In this document: positions 8,543 to 18,153 of the stretch, piece by piece
Position numbering within the stretch: position 1 is the stretch's first letter
Layout of the letters: each line of letters starts with the position of its first letter
Assembly (NCBI GenBank): GCA_044347745.1
Contig: JBIKUD010000014.1
Location: 1 to 64,000, forward strand
DNA: 64,000 nt
DNA from: JAIBBV01 sp044347745
GTDB taxonomy: Bacteria > Bdellovibrionota_C > UBA2361 > JAFLCA01
Direction: 5' to 3'
Notes under the pieces: model-generated
Database searches by the model: none
Told to the model about the DNA's origin: nothing
What the model saw: only the letters and a program-made list of their open reading frames with translations
Position numbers and translations under genes: made by a program

Positions 8543-9655
8543 TTATTGAAGTATAGGCGTCACACGTACCTGCCGCTCGGGGCCATCGAGACCACCACGT
8601 CGCACAATAAGCAATGACTCTTTGGCGCCGTTTTTGGCTATCAATTCCTCTACCTCATCTTTGCTGCGCACGCGCGTACCGTTTACGGAGATAATTAAAT
8701 CTGCACGATCCACATCTCGCACATACCCCTGAAGAAATACATCTTCAACTCGGCGCTCTAACGGCTGTAAACCGGCTTGCGCTGCTGGTCCATCACGCAG
8801 GATGCGGCGCACCATGGGACCCTGAGTAGTATCTACAAGTAGCCAACCAATCCGCGGTCTGAGCACTTTTCCTGTCGCAATCAGCTCTGGTAGAACGCGG
8901 CGCACTTGGTTACTGGGCACGGCAAAGCCAATCCCGGCAGAATCACCGGACTGACTAAGGATGGCTGAATTAATTCCTATTAATCTTCCTGCCATATCTA
9001 TAAGCGGCCCACCTGAATTGCCGGGGTTAATTGAGGCATCGGTTTGTATTAAACCTCGCATCATGACGCCCTTGGGGTTTTTAACCGCACGATCAAGGCT
9101 GGAAATAACACCTGTCGTTAATGTGCGATTTAGACCAAATGGATTTCCTATGGCTAATACTCGCTGTCCTACTTCAAGCTGAGCGGAGTCCGCGAATTCT
9201 AAACTCACAAGCCCCTTGGGTGGCTCATGTAGCTGCAACACAGCTAAATCAGACTCTTCGTCGTAGCCTAAAAGTCGCGCTCGATAGTTTTTACCGTTTG
9301 CCAAAGATATTTCTATTTTATGTGCATCTTGAATGACGTGCAGGTTCGTTACAATTATGCCACGTGGGCCATCAACAATAATACCGGAACCAGTACCCTC
9401 ACGTGGTTGCACTTCAGCAAATAACTCATAAGGATCAATTGCGAGCGTAATGGTGGTAATAAACACTACCGCTTCATTGGCGCGTTTATAAATGTCGATA
9501 ACCTCTTGTTCTTCTATGGTGCGGGGAGCGCGTGTTTGACTGGGGGAAGCTTCAGCTGCATGTTGTTCGCCGATTGAAGGACAAAAGAAAAACGCGATGC
9601 CACTTATAGACAGAGCCAGCAAAAGCAAGCCTCGCAACTTGTTATTCTTCAGCAT
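8543..9655 (-). CDS. HtrA/DegP-family periplasmic serine protease
   Basis: This 370-residue protein has an N-terminal hydrophobic signal or anchor (about 8-25). The trypsin-like domain has catalytic H106 (TNLHVI), D136 (ESDLAVL) and S214 (NPGNSGGPL). One C-terminal PDZ domain (about 270-365) makes it DegS-like in architecture, although the signal could also be cleaved. HtrA proteases degrade or sense misfolded envelope proteins. The start overlaps the rsh stop by 14 bases, suggesting translational coupling. Confidence 0.92.
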   Translation of the reverse strand: MLKNNKLRGLLLLALSISGIAFFFCPSIGEQHAAEASPSQTRAPRTIEEQEVIDIYKRANEAVVFITTITLAIDPYELFAEVQPREGTGSGIIVDGPRGIIVTNLHVIQDAHKIEISLANGKNYRARLLGYDEESDLAVLQLHEPPKGLVSLEFADSAQLEVGQRVLAIGNPFGLNRTLTTGVISSLDRAVKNPKGVMMRGLIQTDASINPGNSGGPLIDMAGRLIGINSAILSQSGDSAGIGFAVPSNQVRRVLPELIATGKVLRPRIGWLLVDTTQGPMVRRILRDGPAAQAGLQPLERRVEDVFLQGYVRDVDRADLIISVNGTRVRSKDEVEELIAKNGAKESLLIVRRGGLDGPERQVRVTPILQ

Positions 9656-11840
9656 GGGTCTCCTTTTGCGCTGGCAGCTGCTTTATGCGCTCTACTTTAA
9701 TTACTCCGGGAACCATCTCAATTTGACGTTTCACCTTATCGAGCTGTTTAGCGTCAGACACAGTAATCTCAAAAGAATTTACTGCTTTTCCACTCTCCGT
9801 TGTTTTAATTTGAGCGTTGTTAATATTTGCGCCGCAATCGGTGATGGCTCGGCTTACGTTAGCCAATAATCCCATTTGATCTTGGGAATGGACGGTGAGG
9901 CGAATTCGCCGCGGTGCCTTTACTGAAACATCCCAATTTACCTGCACTTGACGCAGAGGATCACTTTCAAGTGCCTGCGGACACTCCGCATAATGCACCG
10001 TGACACCACGTCCGCGGGTAATAAAGCCAACGATACGGTCACCCGGCAAAGGCTGACAACACTTGGCAAAACGAACCAATATATCGTCAAATCCACTAAC
10101 CGAAACACCCACTTTTTGACGCGAAACTTGAGCCGCGCGCTGAAAAATCCTATCGAGCGCGCTTTCTGGCTTTCGCAGCTTCTCTTCAATATTCGTATCT
10201 TCCGGCAAAACCTGAGCCAGCACTTTGGTTGAGCTTACCTTTCCATAACCAATTCCGGCATAGAGATCCCCCTCAGTGCGAAGCCCCATAGACTGCGCCA
10301 CTTCAAGCAGCTTTCCATCCTTTTCGAGTTTTTTAAGACTGAGCTTTACTTTGCGCAGATCTTTTGAAAGGAGCTCCATGCCTAGAGCTAACGAACGGGA
10401 ATGTTCTTCGGTTTTCAAAAAGGCGCGCACTCGTTGTTTGGCTTTCGAAGATACCAAAAACCTCAGCCAGTCTTTACTTGGCACATGATTTTTCTGAGTG
10501 ATGACTTCAACGGTATCACCGTTTCGCAATCGATGCTCTAGGGGCACTATCTGCCCATTTACTCGAGCACCAGTGGTGCGGTGCCCAACATCGCTATGCA
10601 CCGCGTATGCGAAATCTACTGGCGTGCTGCCAAAAGGAAGTCTGAGCAAATCTCCTTTGGGAGTAAATACAAAAACTTCTTCTGGAAAAAGTTCGCTTTT
10701 AACCGACTGAATAAACTCATCCGGGTTTTTCAAGTATTGCTGGGTTTCGACAAGTTCCTTAACCCATTGGAGATCGAAACCAGGTACCGTGGCGGAGGCA
10801 TCTCGACCAGCACCTTCTTTGTAGCGCCAATGAGCCGCAATACCCTCATGCGCAATCTTATGCATTTCGGGCGTGCGTATTTGCACCTCAATGCGCTGGC
10901 CGCCTGGACCAATTACCGTGGTGTGTAGAGACTGGTACATATTGGGCTTCGGCATGGCGATGTAGTCTTTAAACCGCCCGGGCACCGGCTTCCAGGTGGA
11001 ATGCAAAATGCCTAAAGTCTCGTAACAAGCCCGTAACGTGGGCACCAGCACACGAAAACCGAGTACATCGTGTACTTCCTCGTAACCCAAATTGTTGCGT
11101 TCCATTTTTTGCCAAATGGAGTAGAAATGTTTGGCCCGGCCGCTAATTGAAGCCGAAACTCCAGCCTCTTCAAGCACCTTCTGCAGCGCTTTAATGGTGT
11201 CTTGAATATAGCTATCACGCTGAAACGCAGTCTGCTCAAACTTCTCTTTCAGCACTTTGTAAATTTCAGGCCGAAGGTAAAATAAACAAAGATCTTCAAG
11301 CTCAGACTTTAACCAGTGAATACCGAGGCGATTCGCTAGTGGTGCATAAATTTCTTGAGTTTCGCGAGCGGTTCGTCTTTGTTTCTCGTCTGAGACAAAG
11401 CCAAGTGTGCGCATGTTATGCAAGCGATCACATAGCTTGACGATAATCACCCGAATATCTTTGGCCATCGCCAGTAAGAGTTTACGAAAGCTCTCAGCTT
11501 GCTTTTCTTCACGAGATTCGAACTCGATGCGGGTAAGCTTGGTGACACCTTCTACGATATCGGCTATTTCATCGCCAAATAATTTAGAAAGCTCTTCGCG
11601 TCCGACCGCACAATCTTCGATAGAGTCATGTAAAAGGCCAGCGACCACCGACGGTACGTCTAGCTTGAGCTCGGCCACGAGCAAAGCCGTTTCAACTAAA
11701 TGCACAAGATACGGCTCACCCGAGGCTCGCACCTGAGTGCGATGTTTTTCGGAAGCAAAATCGTACGCTTTTCTAAGTAAATCGATATCAGGAGATGGGT
11801 GATACTTTTGAACCGCTGCAACAAGACGCTCAAAGTACAT
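9642..11840 (-). CDS. rsh: bifunctional RelA/SpoT-type (p)ppGpp synthetase/hydrolase
   Basis: The 732 residues show the full long-RSH order. The HD hydrolase has H47 and H71-D72 (LLHDSIEDC). The synthetase contains RFKD at 289-292, the RxKD signature of bifunctional enzymes as opposed to RelA's ExDD, followed by YQSLHTTVIGP. A TGS domain (about 400-460), a conserved CCQPLPGD segment and a C-terminal ACT domain follow. It controls the stringent response. rpoZ lies 57 bases upstream, the same pairing as rpoZ-spoT in enterobacteria, but gmk is not adjacent here. Confidence 0.95.
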   Translation of the reverse strand: MYFERLVAAVQKYHPSPDIDLLRKAYDFASEKHRTQVRASGEPYLVHLVETALLVAELKLDVPSVVAGLLHDSIEDCAVGREELSKLFGDEIADIVEGVTKLTRIEFESREEKQAESFRKLLLAMAKDIRVIIVKLCDRLHNMRTLGFVSDEKQRRTARETQEIYAPLANRLGIHWLKSELEDLCLFYLRPEIYKVLKEKFEQTAFQRDSYIQDTIKALQKVLEEAGVSASISGRAKHFYSIWQKMERNNLGYEEVHDVLGFRVLVPTLRACYETLGILHSTWKPVPGRFKDYIAMPKPNMYQSLHTTVIGPGGQRIEVQIRTPEMHKIAHEGIAAHWRYKEGAGRDASATVPGFDLQWVKELVETQQYLKNPDEFIQSVKSELFPEEVFVFTPKGDLLRLPFGSTPVDFAYAVHSDVGHRTTGARVNGQIVPLEHRLRNGDTVEVITQKNHVPSKDWLRFLVSSKAKQRVRAFLKTEEHSRSLALGMELLSKDLRKVKLSLKKLEKDGKLLEVAQSMGLRTEGDLYAGIGYGKVSSTKVLAQVLPEDTNIEEKLRKPESALDRIFQRAAQVSRQKVGVSVSGFDDILVRFAKCCQPLPGDRIVGFITRGRGVTVHYAECPQALESDPLRQVQVNWDVSVKAPRRIRLTVHSQDQMGLLANVSRAITDCGANINNAQIKTTESGKAVNSFEITVSDAKQLDKVKRQIEMVPGVIKVERIKQLPAQKETHAEE

Positions 11841-11897
11841 ACAGGTCAGGAACTCCCAAGCTCCTTAAATAGACCGCGCAGCGCAAATCGCAGAAAG

Positions 11898-12284
11898 TTA
11901 TTCTTCGTCTGCAATGCTGTTTGCAGCAACAGGCACACTTCCGCCGTTTTGACTGCTTGAATCGATTGCAACAGGAGCTTTAAATAATGAATCTGGTCCC
12001 TGAAGAGCTGCCTGAGCACGGGCCTCAGCTTCTGCTTGCATGCGAGCCTCACGCTCACGCTGTGACTGCTCGCGAGCTTCGCGTTTCTCTTCCTCAGTCA
12101 TAAAACGAACTTGGCCCGCAGCAATTTCGCGCAGCGCCACTACCACTGATTTGTTCTCACGAGCATCCACAATAGCTGCGCGAGACCCTGTTAAAAGTTG
12201 TTTCGCTCTCTTTGAAGCTAGCTGCACCAAGGCAAAACGGTTCTTTTCTTTGGTTAAGCAGTCTTCAACGGTAATACGGGCCAT
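11898..12284 (-). CDS. rpoZ: RNA polymerase omega subunit with charged C-terminal extension
   Basis: The start MARITVEDCL and the segment NRFALVQLASKRAKQL are typical of omega, which assists assembly of the beta-prime subunit and is part of a ppGpp site in proteobacteria. Residues 1-75 cover the normal subunit. An extra Glu/Arg/Ala-rich predicted helix (about 82-110) and a Ser-rich tail bring it to 128 residues. A good sigma-70-like promoter lies 29 bases upstream, and rsh follows in the same direction. Confidence 0.93.
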   Translation of the reverse strand: MARITVEDCLTKEKNRFALVQLASKRAKQLLTGSRAAIVDARENKSVVVALREIAAGQVRFMTEEEKREAREQSQREREARMQAEAEARAQAALQGPDSLFKAPVAIDSSSQNGGSVPVAANSIADEE

Positions 12285-12628
12285 GGTTAATCCTCAAAAA
12301 ATACGGACCCTTATGCTACGAATTAAAATAGGATTTGTCAAAGCTGTAGGAAAACTGAGGCTAGCCTCCCGCTCCAGAGACTAAATTTCCGACTAATAGA
12401 CAATTTCCCCTCGCTTAACTCCCTTTCTGGTCCGTCCCAACCCAAAACAAGCAAAACACCAAACTACTCAAACCTCTGATCTTACCCACGAACCCGCTTC
12501 AAACTATTTAAAGGACCAAGCGCAGAGCTAGCCCATAAATGCTGGGTGTCCGCTATTTTCTGCCCTTCTAGATGGTGTAGGCTTCAATGAGCACGTTTTA
12601 GAAATGTTGCTTTTGTGGAGAAAAAAAG
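12285..12628. other. divergent intergenic region rpoZ / hypothetical
   Basis: These 344 bases hold the rpoZ promoter at the left end and, at the right end, the ribosome site GTGGAG about ten bases before the ATG at 12629. Nothing else recognisable was seen. The middle is pyrimidine-rich on the plus strand and has no convincing ORF. Confidence 0.5.
12313..12341 (-). promoter_or_regulatory. sigma-70-like promoter of rpoZ-rsh
   Basis: Reading the minus strand, TTGACA (12341-12336) is separated by exactly 17 bases from TAGCAT (12318-12313). This gives a perfect -35 and a 4-of-6 -10 match. Transcription would start near 12306, leaving a leader of about 20 bases before the rpoZ ATG at 12284. Confidence 0.65.
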
Positions 12629-13084
12629 ATGTACAGCGGAGTTTCCATACCGGCAGATGCCCTACAGAGAGCCCCTCAACCTGCGCCTCACCTAAATCCT
12701 CATGAAACTCAAGGCGCCGTGCTTCGCGAGCTCTACCGCACCAATGATTTACTTCGGCCTTTCCGCACGGCGGAAAACATTCAAAAACTTGCATTTTGGC
12801 CCGAGTTACTTGAGGAAAATGGGATCCCAGTCAACCGAGAGTACCATAGCGAACGAGCGCTCATAAATGACGTGCCAGGTTCGAGCAATTTGGTGCCCAC
12901 CATTCCGACTATACTCCGGGCGCTTGGTGCCCTCCATCAGAAAGGTTTAATTATGGCCGACAAAGATCTGCACCAGGTGGCTCTGACTGAGGCTGGCAGA
13001 GTGGTTATTGACCAGCTACCAAGTGAGCAGCGTCCGCAACAAGCGCAGCTGGTCGTATGTGGCGGCTTCCGGGAACGGGACTAA
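12629..13084 (+). CDS. hypothetical protein
   Basis: This 151-residue soluble protein is not recognised. It has a Pro-rich start and a helical middle. The segment VPTIPTILRALGALHQKGLI, followed by HQVALTEAGRVVIDQLP, resembles the recognition helix and wing of a winged-helix domain, so a DNA-binding role is possible but not shown. A strong GGAG ribosome site supports the start. The stop lies 20 bases before repeat copy A. Confidence 0.6.
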   Translation: MYSGVSIPADALQRAPQPAPHLNPHETQGAVLRELYRTNDLLRPFRTAENIQKLAFWPELLEENGIPVNREYHSERALINDVPGSSNLVPTIPTILRALGALHQKGLIMADKDLHQVALTEAGRVVIDQLPSEQRPQQAQLVVCGGFRERD

Positions 13085-13103
13085 GCCGAAGCAACTCTGG
13101 TCC

Positions 13104-13171
13104 GTAGTCACGAGAATGAGACTTTGCACTTACGTAATTTGTTCGGCGTCAAAATGCGTGAAGACGAGGCG
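13104..13171 (+). repeat. dispersed noncoding repeat, copy A
   Basis: The 33-base core at 13139-13171 contains CAAAATGCGT and AGACGAGGCG. By eye it matches 29 of 33 bases of copy C (minus strand, 63272-63240). A weaker similarity (about 13 of 19 bases) extends upstream from 13104. It lies between two convergent genes. Spacing from the upstream GTC to the central ATG differs by one base between copies, which argues against a protein-coding origin. Confidence 0.6.
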
Positions 13172-13175
13172 CAGA

Positions 13176-14753
13176 CTACCGCCTCTCACTCAGCTCAGCA
13201 TCCTGGGCCAAAATATAGCCGCTTTGTCCGCGCTTTGAGCGCAGCTTCAGCCATGGCCCCACCTGTGCATCAACTTTTACCTTGTCCCCTTCTTCTAGCT
13301 CGGCCAGCGAAGGAGCCTTAAATGCGGGCCTTACCATTACTTTGGTGCGCACGATGATGCGATAGGTCTTTTCGGAGTCAAATTTGTCAACCGCGTAGCT
13401 GCGGGCTGGTCCAGCTTGAAGCTCTTCGCGCGGATGCGACACCCCAAAAAGTTCGTCGGCTCTTTTCATGGGCACTCCAGCTCCTTGCGGTGTTTTTTCA
13501 CCTTTGCCATCACGAATATCGGCACGAATTGCTGCGAATTCTGGTCCTTCGATTGGACTTGAGGTGTTGACCACCGGCCGCTTCACTTCTCCGCTTACGG
13601 CAGGCACGTTTTCGGTCGTGGAAGGCTGTTCCGGCTGAATACGCGGCTCAGTTGATGCACCCAGGGTTTCCGGCGCTGAGCTTCCCTGCGCAACAGTACC
13701 TTTAGGGGCACTGACTTGAGATGCAGAATTAAGACCATATAAAAGCGCATCAAGATTGCTCATCGAGGCGACCCTCGTCACCTCTGGCAAACGAAGAGAG
13801 GCTTTAAGCTGACTTGTTTGAGTTTGTAGATTTACCACCAAGGGCTCTGCGCTCAAACCCGCGAGGCGAGCAATTTGCGAGCGGATCCCTTGAATTCCAA
13901 ATACAACAATAATTCCAGCTAAGGCGATTTTCGCTAGGTTTGCATAAGGAATAGTTCGGGTGAGTGGCTGTATAGGTTCTGCTTTGGGTTCTTCGGGGAG
14001 TACCTCTACTTCACGTGCGCGGGAGGCAGGTGCCCTGGGCACATCCTTTTGAAACTCTTTAAGGAGCGCTTCATAGCGCTGTTTTTTTATTCCCAGTTTT
14101 TTATCCTGCTCAATAAGTGGATGCGTATTTAATTGTTTCAGTTCAGCATCCAAAATTTGGCACAAAGAGCTTGAGTATTCAGAATCAAGCCTCGCTGCTT
14201 TTTCGATATAGCTTAGGACGCCCGACATATCGGAACTTTCTCCAGCGCGTTCGCTAAGTCTACTTAAGATTAATGCTGCAAGCTTACGAAATTCGGCCTG
14301 TGCCGGCTGCTGCATTAAAACATCGGCTGCCGATTCAAGCGGAGCCGCCAATATAGGCAAAGGCAGATTTCCAATTTCTAATTGAGCGGCAACCCACCAT
14401 AAACGAGCTTCAAGATGCTCGGAGCTGGATGTGGAACTAAGATCTGTGGGCAACTGTGATTCACAATACTCAAGTAATTTGTCCCAGGCTTTTTCTTCCG
14501 CCAGGGCTGCAAAGACGGAGAGAACTTTAGGAGCTGCCTGAAGTTCGGCTTCCGCTGCCAAATGTGACGACTCAGACGAAGCGGGCATTTCCGTGTCCAA
14601 GCTAGTCTCATGAGAAAATGCTTGCGCTGATTCCTGCTGAATTTCACCTGAATTTTTTAATGGATCTTGATGTGCAGAAACGAGCGCACCCAACCCTAGA
14701 TCGAGAGAGCTCGAGGCAAAACCTGTAGCGGTATTTCGATTTTTTCGAGCCAT
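13176..14753 (-). CDS. single-pass membrane protein with C-terminal bacterial SH3 domain
   Basis: This 525-residue protein has an acidic cytoplasmic N-terminal region (about 1-270) with helical, TPR-like character. One membrane segment follows near 280 (IALAGIIVVFGIQGI), then a Pro/Thr/Ser-rich linker. The C-terminal SH3-like domain (about 460-522) ends WLKLRSKRGQSGYILAQDAE. Bacterial SH3 domains usually bind peptidoglycan or peptides, so it may connect cytoplasm to cell wall. The start MARKNRN is followed by a low-complexity stretch. The exact function is unknown. Confidence 0.75.
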   Translation of the reverse strand: MARKNRNTATGFASSSLDLGLGALVSAHQDPLKNSGEIQQESAQAFSHETSLDTEMPASSESSHLAAEAELQAAPKVLSVFAALAEEKAWDKLLEYCESQLPTDLSSTSSSEHLEARLWWVAAQLEIGNLPLPILAAPLESAADVLMQQPAQAEFRKLAALILSRLSERAGESSDMSGVLSYIEKAARLDSEYSSSLCQILDAELKQLNTHPLIEQDKKLGIKKQRYEALLKEFQKDVPRAPASRAREVEVLPEEPKAEPIQPLTRTIPYANLAKIALAGIIVVFGIQGIRSQIARLAGLSAEPLVVNLQTQTSQLKASLRLPEVTRVASMSNLDALLYGLNSASQVSAPKGTVAQGSSAPETLGASTEPRIQPEQPSTTENVPAVSGEVKRPVVNTSSPIEGPEFAAIRADIRDGKGEKTPQGAGVPMKRADELFGVSHPREELQAGPARSYAVDKFDSEKTYRIIVRTKVMVRPAFKAPSLAELEEGDKVKVDAQVGPWLKLRSKRGQSGYILAQDAELSERR

Positions 14754-14822
14754 GAAACTGTAAAAAGACCTCTAGTATGCTGCGCTTAAAGCTGGCGAAC
14801 AAAGCACCGAAAAACTTAAGTG

Positions 14823-14848
14823 CCTCGCATTATCCCCTCGCATTATCC
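14823..14848. repeat. tandem duplication of 13 bases
   Basis: CCTCGCATTATCC occurs twice in direct contact (14823-14835 and 14836-14848). It lies in the 234-base divergent region between the SH3 protein gene and the lipoprotein gene. It may be a recent slippage event or a doubled binding site. Confidence 0.7.
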
Positions 14849-14987
14849 AATGTATGCCAAGATAAGCAGATTGACGACCGCCCAACTCAAATACTCTCTT
14901 CTCAAGCAAATCATCCCTCAGGTAGGGTTATGACTAAATTGGCGTGTCGGGTTTCATAGTTTTTAACAATAATTACAGCTAGTTACT

Positions 14988-15611
14988 TTGGCTTCTCTTT
15001 CTCAAACTCTGATTATAGCTCCCCAGGTAGCCCAGCGATGGGCAATTCTGGGATTTCTTGCAAATTTGGGCGGTAGGTACTGTCTTTTTTTGCTGTTGCT
15101 TTGTGGCTGCCAAAGTAGCTCGATTGTAGCCGGTGAGCTACCGCAAGAATTATACGCATTGGCTGAGGAACGCGAAAAAACTATTCACTACTCTGTTTCA
15201 TCTTCAATCGCGAACCAGGCTATAGGCTACCAGTTTATGCTGGTATTCATTCCTTTAGGTCGGGTAGCTGCCGGTGATGTTCAACGGATGGCCGAGCAAA
15301 AAATTTTTAGCCAACTAACCTTATGTGGATATAAGCCACTCATGGCTCCTGCTGGCACTAAAGGCGCACTTAGATTTGAACTCAGCAGCGCAGGCGCTTC
15401 AGCCTATGACCTTGTGGTAACTCGGAAGCTTGCATGCTACGTCGAGCTTCAGGCTCATACGCAGCATTATGCCCAACCTATAAGCAGCTACAAAGAAGCG
15501 TCGTTCTATCGTTCTAAGGGATTCAGCCCAGAGCTCAGTAAATGCATGGATGAAGCTTTAGATCTTAGCGTAGTCGATCTACTATCCAAGCTTGGAGTTT
15601 GCAGACTGTAA
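14988..15611 (+). CDS. putative lipoprotein upstream of plsB
   Basis: This protein of up to 207 residues is not recognised. A hydrophobic run ends in LLLLCGC followed by Gln-Ser-Ser, a good lipobox. From the first possible start (TTG 14988) the cysteine is far in. An in-frame TTG at 15066 would give a compact 15-residue signal and may be the real start. The mature part is mixed alpha/beta with several cysteines and resembles no family known to me. It stops 3 bases before plsB, so the two are surely co-transcribed. Confidence 0.65.
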   Translation: MASLSQTLIIAPQVAQRWAILGFLANLGGRYCLFLLLLCGCQSSSIVAGELPQELYALAEEREKTIHYSVSSSIANQAIGYQFMLVFIPLGRVAAGDVQRMAEQKIFSQLTLCGYKPLMAPAGTKGALRFELSSAGASAYDLVVTRKLACYVELQAHTQHYAQPISSYKEASFYRSKGFSPELSKCMDEALDLSVVDLLSKLGVCRL

Positions 15612-15614
15612 CCA

Positions 15615-18035
15615 ATGATGGCTCTTGATTCTCTTCTCATAAAAGCGCTCAAGCCGATTTTCGGATATACGCCGCTACCCGCTGGGCTTAAAGATGCGGT
15701 GGAGGCAGATGCTATTTTGGTAACCCAAGCTAAGGGTGTAGTCATTCAAGCTTTACTGGCATCTTTTGCCTCTCGCCTTCAAAGTGAACAGGCTCAAAAG
15801 CAGGACCCAACATATCAACTCACCACGTCCTATCTTTCTCATAGCTTAATCGCTGGTGCCCAAGTTTCAGAGATAGCCGGAAGCAATGCTCGCGCACTCA
15901 AGGAGACGCGCCAAGCGACATCGGCTCCTTCAGGTCGCATACTGCGTTGGGTGTCCGTGCATGATCGCGAGGCGCTTGAACTCTTGCTGAAAAATGAACC
16001 GAACAAAACTTTTTCAACTCTCAGTATTTTTTTCGCGCGTGGCCCACTACGAAGTAACCCCTCGCACCGGATCTCATTTTTAAAACAAGTAGCTCTGGTG
16101 TTGAGAGCGCGCCACATTGTACCCGTAACAAGTGCCCCTGTTGCAGCACCAAGCTCACCCAGTATCGGAAGTTTGCAACGCTTTTTAAAAGTCGATTTTT
16201 ATCGCACCCTCAAATTAATTCGAGGCACGCCCCTTCAGCCACTTGATGCCCAAATGCGTGCCATTTTATCCGGCGCCGAATTTGAACGCGAACTGAATGT
16301 GGTTGCCGCCCGGGGCAAAACTTCGAAAGAAAAACTGTTTGGAGCTGCTCAAAGAGAATTCCTTTCAATGGCGGCAAACCCTCGACTTTCAGTTTTTTGG
16401 CTGCTTGCCCCATTGGCCCGCTTTATCATTCGCCGACTATTTGCTGCAGTAAAAACCAGCGGGCTCAAAGAACTCGTTCCTGCTGTGCGCGAAAACACGG
16501 TGGTGCTGGTGCCCATGCATCGCAGTCATCTCGATTACATCATTGTGGGTTCAACGCTGTACGATGCAGGCATTAATCCTCCGCTTGTGGCGGCCGGAGT
16601 TAATTTAAATTTCTGGCCGATTGGCTTTTTTATTCGTAGTGTTGGTGCCTATTTTGTAAAACGTAATGCAAAACATGACAGGCTGCATGCATTGCTATTG
16701 CGGCGCTACGTCACCTATTTAATCAAGCGTGGCCAACTCCAGGAATTTTTCATAGAGGGAGGACGCAGCCGTAGCGGCAAAATGAGGCCTCCCAAGGTAG
16801 GACTTCTAAGCATCATGACCGACGCCTACTTGAAAGGTCTACGCCGCGACATTCTTTTTGTGCCCGTCTCCATCACTTATGAAACAGTGGTAGAAGACAA
16901 AGTGTACGGAGACGAAAACACCGGAAAGCGTAAACTTAAAGAAAATGCCTTTTCGCTTCTCCAGGCCTCAAAAATATTCCGTAAAAGCTACGGCGACGTC
17001 ATGCTGCACTTTGGCAACCCCATGTCAGTGGCCGCATTTAGGCAAAATTATATCGAGCAGTCTAATGAAGAGAATAAGACTGTCGTTGTTGAGCTCGCAC
17101 ATGAGCTCACTAGAAATATAAGGCAGCAATCGCATATATCCCTGACGAGTTTAGCGGCCACCGCACTATTGCTTGCTCCTCGTTATGCCCTGCCCCGACA
17201 AACATTAGTGGCACAGATTCGTTCGTTTGCACTCGCAATTGAACGTTTGCGAAAATTTGACCCCTCAACCGGCCCTTTTACTCCTTCTTTGGTTCATTTT
17301 TTAGAGGGCCGAGAGATTATTTTAGATGACCTTACCCGCAGCGGCTTTGTGGGAGTACAAGAATGCCTAGGCCAGGAGCTCTTTTTTGTGCCAGGCCAAA
17401 GACGCTTCACGGCAGACTTTTATAAGAACTCCTGCTCACACGTGTTTTCAGAACTTGGGTTTCTTTCGCTTCTAGCGCTCCTTAAAGTAGAGCTCCGTAG
17501 TAAAGAAAGTGAGTGGCTCTACGATTTGTGCGCCTTCGACCTTCTCCTTATTTCAAAACAGCGGTTCTTTAATAGGCTCGAAAAACTAATAGAGTCTATG
17601 CGGCAAGAAAATGAGCTCTCCCCCGACTCGATTCAATTTGCATCCACACAAAGCCCTCTTTTTATTCCCGGAATCTTCCTTACCCAATTTCAAAGCTTAT
17701 GGTGGGTACACCTGAACCTTGCTCATTTTCTGGCGCATAACGAGGGGAAAACCGAGCTACGACATGCAACCTTTGTAGATACTCTGCAAACCAATGCCAA
17801 AGCTGGCCTCTATTTGGGGCAACTTGCGCGTTCCGAGGCGAGCTCGCAGGCAGCATTACTTGCCGCTCTCGATGGCATGCAGCAACGGGGTCTTGTTCAG
17901 ATTATTGAGTCTGGGGGAAAACCAGAAACGCTAAAAGTTGCGGCTGATCTCAGTGCAGAACGAGCATTCGTGCGAACCCTAAACGAAGCTGTTCTGCGAA
18001 CCCTTGTTCAAACATCTCCGGCACCGGAATCTTAA
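15615..18035 (+). CDS. plsB: glycerol-3-phosphate acyltransferase PlsB
   Basis: The 806-residue length is that of the large membrane-bound PlsB, which makes 1-acyl-glycerol-3-phosphate from acyl-ACP or acyl-CoA. The acyltransferase motifs are clear. HRSHLD (HX4D) lies near residue 302, the glycerol-phosphate-binding region FFIEGGRSRSGKMRPPK follows, and VPVSITYE is motif IV. PlsB is typical of gammaproteobacteria and some deltaproteobacterial lineages, whereas most bacteria use PlsX/PlsY. The start may be ATG 15615 or 15618. Confidence 0.94.
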   Translation: MMALDSLLIKALKPIFGYTPLPAGLKDAVEADAILVTQAKGVVIQALLASFASRLQSEQAQKQDPTYQLTTSYLSHSLIAGAQVSEIAGSNARALKETRQATSAPSGRILRWVSVHDREALELLLKNEPNKTFSTLSIFFARGPLRSNPSHRISFLKQVALVLRARHIVPVTSAPVAAPSSPSIGSLQRFLKVDFYRTLKLIRGTPLQPLDAQMRAILSGAEFERELNVVAARGKTSKEKLFGAAQREFLSMAANPRLSVFWLLAPLARFIIRRLFAAVKTSGLKELVPAVRENTVVLVPMHRSHLDYIIVGSTLYDAGINPPLVAAGVNLNFWPIGFFIRSVGAYFVKRNAKHDRLHALLLRRYVTYLIKRGQLQEFFIEGGRSRSGKMRPPKVGLLSIMTDAYLKGLRRDILFVPVSITYETVVEDKVYGDENTGKRKLKENAFSLLQASKIFRKSYGDVMLHFGNPMSVAAFRQNYIEQSNEENKTVVVELAHELTRNIRQQSHISLTSLAATALLLAPRYALPRQTLVAQIRSFALAIERLRKFDPSTGPFTPSLVHFLEGREIILDDLTRSGFVGVQECLGQELFFVPGQRRFTADFYKNSCSHVFSELGFLSLLALLKVELRSKESEWLYDLCAFDLLLISKQRFFNRLEKLIESMRQENELSPDSIQFASTQSPLFIPGIFLTQFQSLWWVHLNLAHFLAHNEGKTELRHATFVDTLQTNAKAGLYLGQLARSEASSQAALLAALDGMQQRGLVQIIESGGKPETLKVAADLSAERAFVRTLNEAVLRTLVQTSPAPES

Positions 18036-18065
18036 ATCTTGCGTCAAAAAGAGAGTAGACAGCTA

Positions 18066-18103
18066 CCCCGTTGGCAGCTAAAGATGTGGAGAAGCTGTCG
18101 GGG
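18066..18103 (+). other. two-part RNA hairpin downstream of plsB
   Basis: CCCCG (18066-18070) pairs with CGGGG (18099-18103), and inside it CAGCT (18075-18079) pairs with AGCTG (18093-18097). It begins 30 bases after the plsB stop and lacks a T tract. It may be a weak terminator, an RNA-stability element or part of the next gene's leader. Confidence 0.4.
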
Positions 18104-18153
18104 ATGCACCAGCAGCGTTAGCTTGAATCTGTATTTACTCTCAAGGATTCCAG

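Noticed and set aside
13124..13321. Peptides resembling FxVKMRxDEA read from the repeat copies
   Set aside because: The copies differ by one- and two-base indels upstream of the core, so no common protein frame exists. They were treated as a noncoding repeat.
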